Source: Lethocerus indicus
Lineage: Eukaryota; Arthropoda; Insecta; Hemiptera; Belostomatidae
Direction of reading: 5' to 3'
Length of the DNA stretch: 64,000 nucleotides
Assembly (NCBI GenBank): GCA_019843655.1
Contig: JACDQD010000004.1
Location: 6,076,001 to 6,140,000 of the forward strand
The translations under genes were made by a program, and so were the position numbers. Below the pieces are notes generated by a model, which was given only the letters and a program-made list of their open reading frames with translations, searched no databases and was not told where the DNA came from. Below, piece by piece: positions 1-13,654 of this stretch. Position 1 is the stretch's first letter. Every line of letters begins with the position of its first letter.

Positions 1-3000
1 CGAAGCTGCGTTAACATAACCGACGGTGCTTCTAACTTTCTCTAATAAAATAACAATACACATAACCACAGAGAAACTGATATTTGCACACTGAGTTCTG
101 TCAATTCATTACCAAAATAACAGGGGATTAACCACCTAGAATTATATAAAACCAACTGATAATTATTTAAAACTATACAAAACTTTTGAGTGTTCGAATT
201 TTAAAGTTGTAATCCTGATATTGTATACATCTCTTTATTGTTTCACTCTTATATCTGTATCCTTCCTACGTAAATAATTCAGCAACAAATGCTGGTGACG
301 ACGAATGCATTTACTATCCGGGCCGTAATTTAATATAGTATTTAAGTTGAGTCGGTGGACGATTCTACATTATTTGAATTTCTAAGGAAAAAGAGGCTCG
401 CCGGAGGGAAGCTTAATTCTGGGGGAGACAAAGCGTGACAAAAGGGTCGGGGTCGCTCTTCCACCGAAACGTCGCCAACTGTTTCCGACATTTAAAATGA
501 ATACAAGAGCGGAAGCGGGGATAATAGGCGGGCTTTTAAAATTGTCTTTGAGTCACTTTCGTAGGGAGTAAAACCGTGAAGAACATCGCCTGCCTCCCCC
601 TATCCGACACTGAAGCTATTAGAAAATGAAAACCATTTTCGCCTTTATACGTTTAAGTGGGAGTCAATTAAAGCGTAAGTGCGCACTCCGGGCCTGCGGG
701 AGTTGGCATATTTTGTTAAATCCAGCGAGAAAAACTGAATCGAAAAATTGATATGTAGGCGCGAATAATACCCGGAACATTCAGTGTTGACAGTAAAAAG
801 CATTGATTCACGCTTAATTAGCTCGATTTAATGTGTGCGGAAAAGGACAACCGGCCGCAAGTTTAACAGACCATAAATTACCTAATAATTTGTAGTAAGA
901 AACGGGCGGGCATTGTAAATCCCGGGTGGAGGATTGGGCCCGAGGGGCAAATTCACAGTGACAGAGGGGAAAATAGGCGGGCAGAAAGGGTTCGAATTCA
1001 TTGAAATCTACGATTGAACGGACGGGTCCCACGCGTTCCTTCTCCCTCGGCCGGGCTGCGCTGTTCGCCCAATGGTCCAATGGTGCAGGCATTCAAAGTT
1101 AAGTTAGTGAACCAGTCAACGGGTTTAGTGCTCTATTTTCCTTTCCCCCACTCGAACAGGAAACCTATTTAATTATGGATCCTATAGGAAACGGATGACC
1201 GCCTATCTATTCGGCAAAATAAACTATTGCTCCAATGTAAACTGTTTTACAATAGAGTTTATAACTTATGTATAGATGAAATAAATATATTCTAATTTCG
1301 TTACACTTTCGGGATCAGAAAATGATACTCAGCAGTGTAGACATTCCAGATGTGAGTTATTGGTAGTAATTTCGCCGATTTTTGCTGTACCTTCTCAATA
1401 CTCAATTTATAATCCGTAATAAAAAAAAATAAATATTGTAGAGAATACCAAGTAGCAATTTTACAATGAAGTACAGAATTATTTTCTTTTAGCGATTATA
1501 CGTATTCAATACACTTCAATAAAACTATGAATATAATATTGGGGGAATATTTGAATCCCCTCCTGATATATTAATGCTATGGCTACTCACTGTACGACAA
1601 CGGACACGTCAGATTTTTTCCCTGTTTAATAATAACGTGTCAAATGAAATATCAGATACTGATGGCTGGTGGGGTGAAATTGATAGGGGGGAATTCTTTT
1701 TTATATTTTCATTCTTTTTTTTCATAATTACGCCACTCTGATATCTACATGCGGACTGTTGTGTAGCGGAGGCCCGTAGTGACATGAGTTCTATGCACCT
1801 AATGAAACCGGGCCCTTATCTCTTTAATAGCTCACCCCTTTCCAACTCCGTCATTATAATTCAACGTATAATTGTTTCGGGGGGAGGGGGGAAAAAGAGG
1901 AAAATAGCTCGCGTGTCTCTAAAAAGCTTCCCAGGAATATTGATGAATTTCTTTTTTGTAAATTGACCGGGCAAAATGGATGGAAGTTTTTTGGGACGGA
2001 AGACAGGCATATTACCGGAGTGAAATAATGTCAAATTGGTTTCAATCTACCAATTGGAAATTATAATTTAGCATTTTTCTCCCTCGCAATATTTTTAATT
2101 GGAATCCATTCTAAAAAGCACAATTATGCGAAAAATAATAATGGAATACTAATCTTAACGAGGAGGGAACCATAGCTTATATGTAGAGATCAAGAATTTG
2201 TTCTTGAACTAATCTTTAATACGATTCATCCCACCTCATTCCAGGAACCTGCGCTCTTCTATGGAAATTTTTACTCCTTCGGTCCCTTCTGATAGTGCTT
2301 TTGTGATATTGTCGTGTATTATATTCGTCGCATATTTTTTATATTTTTAATTTACATTTACAAGTAGAATCATCGCTACAAATTATCAACGCAATACTTT
2401 AAGTTAAACATTTTAAAACAGTATGCAATAAAAGTAGTCGCGGTCTAAACGAAATAAGTTTTTTCCTCTGGCGGGGCCTTGCGCCTTCTATTGTAAAAAT
2501 GCCAAACCCGCTACACAGAGGAGCGTGAAGGGAAAACGGCACATGCGCCCGCCCGCACCAACAACCAATACACGTGAAAGCTTCCGCCGGGGGAGTGAAA
2601 ACAACGATGTAAAAGGAAACTGTTATAGGCGATTTTTATTATTATTTTAGAAGATGACGGCACCGCTAGGCAGAGCCACCACCCACTACCCACTCGGTTC
2701 CATATGTTAACGCATTTAATGGTACGAGCTCCACAGTATAATTTTTTTTAATGCCGTTATAATACAATAATACTTCTTACACATAGCTTATACTACACCC
2801 ACGTAATCTATTGTATTTAGGCGCGAAGTTATTTCATATGTTCTAATAAGAAAGTGACGATACACATCTGGGAGTATACTTATATAAAAAAATACCGCTC
2901 TATGAAATAAAACGAGTAAATATTGTATAGTGGTCCGAGGACATAACCGTCCACATTTAATCTGCTGTTAAGCGTGTCCCCGACACGATTAGTGCCATGT

Positions 3001-5701
3001 AATGCACTAATCCAAGGGCAGAAGAAACCTTATGTCGACCGATTTCCAATCGCTCCCTTTCTCCGTCTCTATCACACTCCCCGCGGACTTTGGGGAACCC
3101 TTAGAGGTTAGAGTAAGGGGGTGGTGGGGACGAAAGGTTGTTGAAGATGGGGCAGATTTGATGGTCCGTAACGGGGAGGTGGAGCCAGACAAATTGGGTG
3201 GCCCCCAAGGCGTCGCCTCGGACCAAAACCTTTAACTTGGGACTCCACATTGCATTAACAACCCTTTAGGCCCCACCCATCGGCTTTCCTTTTTTCCACC
3301 ACCTCAAGTATTCTAACTCGGGAGTTTGTTTCCAGAACTTACCAGAGAGAGTAAAACGTAGTCACAATTTGAATTGGATTTGCCGGATTTAGTAAATTTG
3401 AATTAAAAACCAATCGCAATATTATCCAGGAGAATCCCAAATATTACAATTTTAATATGTAATAGTTTCTATGCAACTACTTGTCTTATTCTTACATACA
3501 TATTTTGGGGAGCAGTATGTTTCTCAGCCGGTGAGCTAGTTTTTATTTACTTTTTGCTTTATCGTCGTTATAATTGGTTTTTGGCTTTCATTGAACACCA
3601 AGTCCATATTTGCGTGCAAGAAATTGTTAAAAATTTCAGAACCTGTTCAGAAGGGTTCACCTATCAATTATCCTTCTTTCAAACTCGTAAGTTCGATTAA
3701 TCCACCCCCTTTTTCGATCCCAGTTGTCAAGCGGAGAGCACTGAAGATTTAATTATCGCCGTTAAGTCGGTCGATCATCGTCGAGGGTGAAATCAGTGGT
3801 AAATGAACGCTGGTGCAAGGGGTGGGCGTCGTGGAGTAAGTGAAACCCTTCCCGGACCACTAAGACGACGCCCAGCCCAGTCGAGAGAAGGGAGAGAACC
3901 CTAATAAATCAAGTTTTCCTATATAATTCCCCCAATAAATTGTCCCCCCCCCCACCGACCCGCCCACCCGTCTCTGTCTCCCTCCCATCCCCAGGCCACC
4001 GCTATTCACGCCATCACATTCCCTAGCACTTTCTCTCTATCGCCCTCAATAATATTATTTAACGTCCTCAACCCCCTTCCCCTCCTGGTACTGACACTGA
4101 TTAAACGAGCATGCTTACCGCCTCGGAGAAGAGGGGTCATTTCATTTGAGGAGGCGTTGTTGATTCAATTATCTTTTTATTATCCGATTTCTTTTTCTTA
4201 TATCGTCGTTTCGGTATAAGCGGTACGAATAGAACATAATTATTAATCTCGGGCCGTTGCGATAAGCGAATAACTCTAAACAACCAATGTTTATAGGTCG
4301 AATATCTCATCCGTCATTAAATTAGGCTTCGTTCATTAATTCCACATTAGTCGCTCATAAATGTAGAGTGTTTATGTAATTGAAAGACACGCAAAAATTA
4401 TGATCGGCGCCGAACGGTTGAACGTGAGCTGTACATTATTACAGCGTCTAATTGTATTTTCACATTATATATAAAAGAATAAACGGACATTGAAAGGGCA
4501 AACTTCTTTTGGAAGTGGTAATTGAGCCGAATGCATTTCCTATGTTTGACCATGATTTCGGTTCGGTATTTAGGGTTTTCTAAAAGGTTCCAATTCGTGG
4601 CCCGGTTTCCGTGCTAAAGTTTCGTATGCAAATGGTCCTCCTGGTCTGTTGTCTGAAGTACAAAAAGAGTTAAACAGTGGACGCAGGAGAGGTTGGTGTA
4701 CGAGCGAAGGGAAAAACAACGCTGGAATGAGGTGTAGCTAATTTCGTGCATAAGAAGTAGGAGGGCGAGGGAAACGGGGTGAGTTAATAGGAAAGAGTTT
4801 AACATCCAGTAATTGTCATCATCCGTCCTTTGTGTCGGCCGGCCTTCTTCCCTGTATGGAGTGGTCGGGAGGGAGACGCCAACCAGTTATTCTCGACGAC
4901 GCGAAAACAGGGGAAATTGCCGCCAGCTTTTCGTATCAAAAGCCTTTTCCTGAAAGCCCGGCGAGGTGGAACCATCCATCTTAACTACCGCCCCCGGCTA
5001 TCGCTGTCTTCCTTTTAAAAACTTAACTCTGCTTATTTTGCAACGATAATAACACTATCCGTTGCGCGCAATTATTCCTTCTGTAATTAAACGTTAAACG
5101 ATTAAAAATCAAATTTAAATTAAGACGCTGACGAAACAAAACAGTTTCTATTCCCGTACTCTCCTTCTGGAACTTACAGGTTGATCAGTATTTAATTAAG
5201 TACTTAATTGGCTCATTGCGTCTCTTCCGAACCCTCTCCGTCCGACCGGTTGTAGAGGATGATAATAGTTTGAACAGCTAATTGGCAAACATTGACAACC
5301 GTCCGCAAGTGGTATGGAGTCCTCGGAGTCCGAATAAACATCAATTTTGGTCCTTCCCGCCCCTCTCCCCCGACACCGTTCTGGCCTAATTATAAATACA
5401 GACTTACATGCCGGACAAAATACAGACTTGCACGTTATCCATTAGTACCACCTCGGTGGCTGATTTCTGGTGAATGGTGAATTCTCGATTTCATATGATT
5501 AATACTTTCTATCCACCATAACCACATTATACGACCATTATCGCACCGGAAAAATAAAATTTGTAATGTCGTTGATTAATGAAGACCATTTAGTAGAAAT
5601 ATAATTTCTTTAAAAAGTCCCAGATGGATCGACCGGGTTCCTAATGATTTTAATAGAAAACTGCGGATAACATTTTCTGATGGTAGAGAAAAAAAGGTAG
5701 G
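1..5701. other. Non-coding mosaic, no gene recognised
   Basis: AT-rich DNA with GC-rich patches near 900-1080, 2460-2700, 3005-3300, 3790-4140 and 4820-5010. The third patch has overlapping ORFs on both strands (3007-3235) without a recognisable product or splice sites. A C-run (3943-3953) is followed by further CCC groups up to 3970. A 16-base perfect palindrome AATTAAGTACTTAATT lies at 5194-5209. No exon, RNA gene or mobile element is supported. Confidence 0.6.
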
Positions 5702-6013
5702 AATAGCGCAGTTAACGCGGAATATTATACTTCTAATTATACTCCTAAAATTGTTAAGGGCATCTTAAACAATAAGCTAGCTGAATCAATAACTAAATAT
5801 AACGAATTGCTCGACTGTCAAACAGGTTTTAGACGAAATGATTCCGCAAATGACGTATTCAACTTGGTTAATATTATACAGATAAAATGATCACACCGGG
5901 TGAAAATGTACCGTATTTTAGTAGTTTTCTCTGCGGCGTTTAGCGTTTATCTGTTCAATATTTCACAAAGAGTCTTGTATGAACCACTGGTATAAATGTT
6001 GCATTTTATAATG
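5702..6013 (+). pseudogene. Degenerate non-LTR retrotransposon reverse transcriptase fragment
   Basis: One frame is open from about 5702 to the stop at 5888-5890 (roughly 62 codons without a usual start). It reads like the N-terminal part of a LINE reverse-transcriptase domain: a segment resembling K-I-V-K-G-I-L-N-N-K-L, then LLDCQTGFRRNDSANDVFNL. The Q-x-GFR block followed by a D-V/A-F-x-L helix is characteristic of RT in the LINE families. After the stop, another run (5912-6013) still has spaced similarity to the next RT block (a degraded F-x-x-A/V-F-like core and a G-I-x-x-x-F-Y segment) but carries in-frame stops. The element is clearly dead, with no catalytic YADD box seen and no poly-A tail or target duplication defined. 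The clade (Jockey, RTE or CR1-like) cannot be decided by eye. Confidence 0.6.
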
Positions 6014-8770
6014 GTATATCCTAAATGATTTGGCAAAAAAAACAGTCAGAATCATAAAACCTTGGACCCATTGTGGCTGTGTGCCATCCAGCTGATAGCA
6101 AATATAGCAAAATTTTAGAACGAAATTTTAAACTATTCGTGAATATTATAACACATTTATTTGAGAATCCATACAACATGAAAGGTTAAAATATAAAATC
6201 CCAGTAAAGGAATCAACATCAAAATAAAAAATAGCAATAATGATTATAATGTACATAAAATATTGTTAAAATGTATCAACAATAAAACCTTCCTTTTCTG
6301 GAAAACACGAAGGTTTTTCACCTCCACAATTAGATCTGGTGTTATAAACACCAAACTGCTGAATGCTATAGATAAACAAGGAAGTTTTTCAACCTTATCT
6401 GCCCAGTTAAGAAATTTCAACTATTATTCGACTCAGTTTGATTAAAATATACACACAGATACATATTATAATTCCTTACACTCTAATATATTATTTTATA
6501 TATATAACAAACAATAGATATTGCAAGAACAAGTGAATTCTCATGCAAAACATTTATGAAAAAAACTATAACTTTAAATTTTTGTTTAAATATAAACTGT
6601 GTCGATGCATATTATTTCGAGAACGCAAAGAAAAATAGCAAAAAACGAACGATCCACAATAAGATATTGAAATTTCTTAAGAGAAAAAATTGGCTCATCG
6701 CATGCTTATTCCAGAAAAAAACATTAAGTATATGAGAGAAAAAGTACAGGAAAAAACGTCATATGTAGTAGATATAAAACGTGCAGTCTTAAAAATAAAA
6801 AACTTACCTGACCCAGGGCGCGTTATAAAGAAAAATCTTAACGCTTGAAAATCAAGGAATTGTTTGAAATTGAAGCGAAAATAGAAAATCACATTTTAAA
6901 TATCGGAAATTTGCTTTATGGGAACACCGTTGCAGAGAATTTCATTTACCCGAGTGTATTATATAAGTATCATTTCGAAGAAAGTGTTGTTTATTGAGGA
7001 GGAGACAATTTAGAATTGATTAAGAAACATCGCAGGAATTGTGAAGAGTATACACTGAAACAACTAAAACTTAAATAGATAAATGGAAATAAGGGTTCCG
7101 ATTGAGAATTATAATTTTGAATTCCACCTTTGCAGTGACGAATATATATTATTTGTTTTAATACTGGCACGAAAGAATAACAAAAATAAATAAATAAAAT
7201 AAAGAAATAAATATCAAGACTCTCGTACAGTATGTAAGTATGTGTACCTTTCTTGAGTCGCCTCCTGCTGGGTTGGTACACAACTATACAATTGGTACCT
7301 CACACATCATTCAAGGAATTCCCAAATCCTGAGAAGTTCACTCTCTAGTATAGAAACATACCAACACGGCAGGAGAACGGGCATTGCATACTTACGATTG
7401 CCGCGTTTGCCCGCGTTAATATGACGCTGATCTGTACATGGCAAGTGCTACAAAAACAATTTACAATATTGTAAAAGAAAAAGAAAAAAAATTTAAAAAA
7501 ATGATGAAAAATTAAATTCGAAATCCTAAAAGTCTAATAAGTAAAAATTACGATAAAAGATGAATATTAATTTAAAATAAAAAATAAAGAGTCTATAATA
7601 TATATATAAAATATAAATATATCTCAAGTTACTCAAACGCATTAGAAGATTACTAGGATAATAAAAAATAATATATAAAATAAATATATAAATATCGGAA
7701 AAAAGTTTAAATATTCGAAATATATAAGAAAGGAAATGTAGTCAAGTGCACGCAACTTACAGCATTTCGAATTGCGATCAATATGGAAGTGAAGGACCGA
7801 TCTGAAACCAAATATATGTTGTTTCAGTCGTTAAAATTATAATTAAGCATACAGTGTATAATTTGTTTTTTAGATGATCAACCCGGTATCGTGGCATGGA
7901 AATAAAGGATATTATTTTGCGATATTCCAATGTATTTAAAGTGAAAAAATCTCCTAAGAACATTAATTTATTTAAGTAGTATTCAAAATTTAAAAAAAAT
8001 ACGGCACTATTTTTTTAGAAGTTTATGAACATGCTGCAAAATTCTCCCGAAGGCCTGGGGTATTTTTATGTCAACGGAGAAGTGAATTTGTCTTTAAATG
8101 TAATTGAAATTCATCGAGTTATTAAAAACGATTGTACATACCAATTTCTGTCACGTCCCATAGTAGTATATTCTCCAATAACGCTATAATTGATTTACTG
8201 AAAACTGCGAAAGCAGAGAGACCGATACCGTACGTATAAATTACGTAAATGGAATTTATAATCACACAACACACATTCGAATAATAGATCGTTTGCGGTC
8301 GTTAGCTTTCGAGTGATAAAAGCATATCTATGTCATTAATAATTGTTTTGGCTATAAAGTAATAAGACTAAGGTAGAAGAAGGTACTTATATTCTTAAAA
8401 CATTAAAAACAGTAAACATCGTTTAAGTCAGCGTGAACAAGACGATAATCTCATTTGTTACATGATTAGGAAAATATATTTTTATATTATATTCGAAAAT
8501 AAAGACTTGGGTCGAAGTCGAAATAAATAATTTAACTAGTATCCCCGCAGCTCAATCAATGTAACTCGAATCCAAAAAAGAAACCTCCTTGGTCCTTATA
8601 TCCAAATTTTTCAGAATTAGAGGTTGAATTTTGTCGCTATTGTATTTAATAGCAGAAACTAAGCCGAAAATCCACTCATTTTACAGTAAAAGAATCGTAT
8701 TCCAACGGTCCGAGAGAACTTTAATTGGATAGACGATCCGAGTAAAATACGCTAAAAATTAAATAAAAAG
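6014..8770. other. Very AT-rich non-coding DNA
   Basis: Long A/T runs and TATA-like strings, densest at 7440-7760. A donor-like CAG|GTAAGT on the minus strand near 6808 follows an open but compositionally AT-driven frame with no recognisable motif. No gene is called. The 5' part may include more of the decayed LINE. Confidence 0.6.
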
Positions 8771-10400
8771 AAGAGGCCCTGGAAAAAAATCGTTTCTCGG
8801 TAAGAGGTTGGGGTTGGGGGTGGAGGTGGGCTGAGTTTTACCCTTTCCGTTGTTGTGAACGGAGTACACCCCGCCGATCTCAGGAAGGAAAAGGAACAAT
8901 TGCCACCCAATATAATGCTGCGAAAGAGAGAGAGGGATAGAAGGCCGAAGATGTTGTAAAGGGGGGAGGGGGTTAGGAGATCAGGATTATGGGCCGAGGG
9001 GGGGATCGTAAAGTGTAAGGGTGGGGGAGGGTCGGGGTGTAATTTAAGGTTTCATAAGGTGGCCGTAATTTATCCGAACGGCGGCACAAAACAACGTATA
9101 AACCCCCCGCTGATGAGATCGGCCCCTCCCCAAACCCAGAGCCGGGATAAAACGGCCTACTATACTCCGAGCAGAACGTATCGATGAAAAATTACAACGC
9201 AGACGTATCTCGCAATAAGCAACAAAAGTATTTGAATTTCGGAATCTACGAACACCGTTAGTTTGTGCAGTTTCGATACCTGCTTGAACGACGATTGGTG
9301 CGTATCCTATCATGGAAAAACCGAAACACCCAATGTAACTACCATTATCAGGAATGTTCCATGACAACGCCAAGAAAAACTACAACATTCAAATAACCGA
9401 CACATGTATAAAATCGAGTGCTTCCACAGAATCGTTACTTTATAGATATAAACGTGAACCTCATCCGAATAAAGTAGAAATTACTTTAAGATTTATTGAT
9501 AATAAACAAAGAAGTACAAGGAGTGATATAACCGCCACCTGTGGGATTTCCTGTCTCCTCCCTTTGCTAATGATGACGAAGAGCTGAAACTAATTTAGCT
9601 TGGGACTAAATAAGCGTGTGGAAACTGAAGATCGCAAGTGTGATAATTTGATTAGTACGATATTTTACGTTCTAACAGATACTTCATCAGCCGACGGAAA
9701 ACGGTTTTGTTGGGGACAAAAAATATCACACAGGAGATAGCAAACCTACGAACAAATAAATTTGTACACGTTCCATGCGAGATATTGCGCATTTCAAACA
9801 ATAAAAATAAGCGTTTAAAATATATTTTTCGTCGCACGGGCGAAGTACGGCGAAAACACATCCCCAACCAATCAGGAGACGCGGGCCTGTGTGTGTATGT
9901 GTCTGGTGGCGGGGTTTGAGGCCGCCCAATAACTTCGAATTAAATTTTAATCCCGGCTCCGGCGGGGGGGAGGGATGAACGTTATGCAACGGGGGGAGCG
10001 CGGTGCAGGGTCGGGTCGGACGGCAATTGTACGGGTAATTGGTGGTCGGTGTGCCCCGCAACCGCGCGCGTCATACACTGTCATCCCCCTGTACAGAACC
10101 CGCCTCAATTAAGATGCCAACCAGGGATAACCCTACGAGTATTCCTATATACCGTACTTTGACAATTTCGGGGATACGATAATACCGTAATTATAAGCGC
10201 GGATCAATCGCTAATCGAGTCTGCCACTGTGAGATCGAGAGTGGCAGAGGGGGGGGGGTGTCCGGGTAGATCGACAGAGGGAGTATTATACAAATTGGAA
10301 ATTGAGAGTATCGAGAGTCAGTTGCAGCACAGTTGATGTAAAGGGCGGGGTTGGGTGGGAGAAGGGGGAATCTCCTGACGTCCGACAACCGAGGATTAGA
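8771..10400. other. GC/G-rich islands with intervening unique DNA
   Basis: The plus strand carries many G runs: GGGGTTGGGGG near 8810-8820, and further runs at 8960-9035, 9965-10000 and 10245-10258. Between them (9180-9880) is mixed-composition DNA with short ORFs on both strands that I do not recognise. No RNA gene or exon is supported. Confidence 0.6.
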
Positions 10401-13400
10401 GGACGTTATTAGTCACGTGACCTGTATTGTTGATCTAAATTCATTTGTATTGTACCGTTTTTCGGAGCTAAATTGCTGGCGGGTGTTTAATCTGCAGATC
10501 TACAAGGGATATTATTTAAACGCCGATTTATATGTGTGGGACGTGTTCGAATTGATCCGTACAATAAAAATACAGACTGATTGAATTACACAACATCTAC
10601 GCCAATAATCTCAATATTCAAATCCAATTAGAGGGAAAAGCGTGGCAAATCTGGTAACTTATTTTAATTAATTATAGTTAAATTAATTTTACATCATCTG
10701 ATATATTCGAGCGTTGAGGAAAGCGAACTGAATAATAAGTAGCATTTGAAATACATCGGAATGTTACCTGCAGAGGGATCTGAATTATGTTTTATTGGAT
10801 TTTAGCTAAAAGTAACTTGGACAGGATTATCGAACTCAACGACTGCTTACTGGGAAGGATCCCAAACGATTACGCAGAACAGTGCAACACTACTGCCCCC
10901 TCTCGATCTCAATCAAGACGCAGCCTTAGCGGGAGATTAAACTGGGAGCCATAATTATGGTTCTGAATCCTACAAAATATCAATTGTTAATTATTAAGTC
11001 ATTCTGGGATAAACAGAGTAGCGTGCAGGGTTGCAATTGACAAAATTGTTCCGATGATCCCCATCAAAGGGATTATCCTCAATAAATTTGAGGATCGAAG
11101 ATCCTGCACCTATGAGTTGAAATAGATATGTTAATAAATAAAACGGGAATCCAATACTAGGCATGTCTTGATATCGAAAACCAACGTTCATTCAAATGAC
11201 TTTCGTATACAAATCACAAACTCCTATACAATTTACTTATTTATCTTTTTGTGGCTATTCTAGTGTTTTCCAAGAAAAGGAAGTAAAGTAGGAATGTCTA
11301 TAGTTGAAGAAAGAAAAGTATACATACATCCTGCATAACTCCATATATCAAGGCTTAAGCTACGGCAACCACCATCGTAAGTGCTGAATGTATTTCACTA
11401 AGGCCTACTTACTTTCTGTGCCGTGCGCTTTCTTGGTATTTATACGAATTTCAGTTTCGAGTTGCACCGCCGTAATAGCTCAGTATTACATCTGAGACGT
11501 TGACTTAGTGTCCAACTTTGTCTAGAATAATCTCGCTCCGTGTGAAATACGATTCGAGGAGGTTTTCATAAATGAAACTGAAGATAAGTCGCTTCATGAA
11601 GTTCAGCCCGTGCATCATACTCGTGAATGTCAACACCCACTGTTATTGTAATTAGAAATAATATCGGATACACTGGTATGTTCTTTCACTTTTAAATATA
11701 TAAAGTTTTTGCCCCGAAAAATATGATTCACAAAAATACACGGTATACGCGTGTGGATATTTACGTTAAGTATACATTCCGCTTGTATGATCGCATTTAA
11801 TTAAAAACGGTTTTAAAATATACAGGAAATCAGAAGAAAATAACAATTTTAGAGATACAATAAAATAATTTCCATTCAACATAATGCCACGTCCTGAATT
11901 TCATCCTTAATTCTTTGGCAATACTGTCACAATACCAATATACCACGAATCAAATTCGTGTACGAGGTGTGCCCACGAAACTGGCTGCGCGAGTTTTGCG
12001 ACAGACCAACACTTTTTTTTATAATTACCGAGGAACGCGCTCGAGTTGGTAGTAAATAATATCTCTGGAAAAGCGAAAAACCGGGCGGCATCAGTATAGG
12101 AGTTGTCCAGGTCTGAAAACCGACCCGGGAGGGTTGGGTACTTGTGTATAATAAATACAGTGAACTATATCTGACAAATACAGCTCAGAAAGAGGGAGGG
12201 GGCGGAGCTTGGGGACGATGGTTTATATGTGTGCCCAAAACCCCCTTTCTGTTTGAAGAGGACGCTAACTCAGCCATAAAAACCGAGGTTTCGGGTCCTT
12301 GCTATCCGAAAATAATTCATTCCTGGGTGGGGGTTGCAAATCGTTACAAAATTGTGTATTATTTATTTTTCGCCATTTTTTCCGCTTTACTTTAGAAATA
12401 TTTTTCTCTTCTTTTAAACCGTGTCAATAGCCACCTATACTGGTTTTGAATAACTGATCTGATTGTACAATTAAACATGTACTCATAAATATGAACCATC
12501 ATGTAGTTGATTTAATTACTGTAATATTTGTCAATCAAATGTCATGCTTCCTTATAGCTTCAATTTCGGAAAAATTTTACCGACACTATTAGTAAATCAT
12601 TTATTCTAAGTTTACTATACTACAGTCTACAATATGACTAACTACTTACCTTTACCAGTTTAAAAAACCTATTACCAATCTCATTATCACACGCTCTATA
12701 TCGTTTTCTGGAGATTAGCTTCTCTTTATGGTGCTCCCTTCAGATATAAGTTGCAATACCTTTTTTTAAAACCTAATTATAGTCACAACGGCCTGCATTC
12801 AAAGCGGCAATCTCGAACAATTTCTCAGGAATTCACATTGAGCCCTCGTTATATTAAAATCGCACATAAAATTGTATTGCGGCTATAATACTGGGTGTAA
12901 AATTATCGCCGTTGAAAAAATAATCTGAAATAAGAAACGTCAGTAACGATAATACAATTATCGAAAACCCGTTTATTTCCAGATAAATCGCCTATAATCT
13001 TGCCAAGCGCGGACAATCCGTTAGGCAATTTTATTTTAGGAATAAGATAAAGGTTGGCGATAAGGGAGATATTAATTCTATAAAAACCTCCCTCTGGTCT
13101 ATTATAGTTATTGCCCCGGATAGTTGTTAACATCCCCGCAGATAAGAGAAACCCTACTGGTCCCCGTTGGCCGATCATCTCTATCGTAAAATGTCGATCC
13201 TCTCCGAAAGAAATCGGTACGTTCAGTTCCCTCTTGTTATTTTCTGGTCCAACGCTGTCCAAGTTGCGGTCAATTATTCTTACCGAATGATTGAATTGTT
13301 ACAGCTTATCGCTTTATTTTATAATAAATTCAAGTTATTGATATTGAACTACCCTGACTACTAATTTAATGTGATTTGGAGACATTGTCATCGAGATGGA

Positions 13401-13654
13401 AGAATGAAATGCATTGCTAAAATTAATAATACAGCAAAGGGTAAATATTTATCTACACGACGAAGTAATATATTTTGGTTGTTTTTAATTAAATACAGGG
13501 ATAATGTATCATTTACCTCTTCTCACGAATAGATGGCTTTTCTTAAGTCTTTAATGGGTACTCTGAAAGTCCAGTAAAAATATAAAATCATTAAATGCGG
13601 AATAATTATAACTGTAATACCGATAAGCTAATTTTTGTTTTACTATTAAAATAG
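10401..13654. other. AT-rich non-coding DNA
   Basis: No convincing coding features. Short open frames near 10994-11191, 12144-12395 and 12903-13262 lack recognisable domains or paired splice sites. Confidence 0.55.

Noticed and set aside
979..1000. B-box-like GGTTCGAATTC
   Set aside because: No A-box upstream and no stems.
7385..7440. Minus-strand donor-like GTAAGTATGC
   Set aside because: The upstream frames contain stops or unrecognised peptides; it does not match any TIA-1 segment.
12650..12707. Possible 58-base minus-strand exon with acceptor CAG and donor AAG|GTAAGT, reading RYRACDNEIGNRFFKLVK
   Set aside because: Splice sites are fair, but the acceptor lacks a clear polypyrimidine tract. 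The peptide is unrecognised and no partner exon was found.
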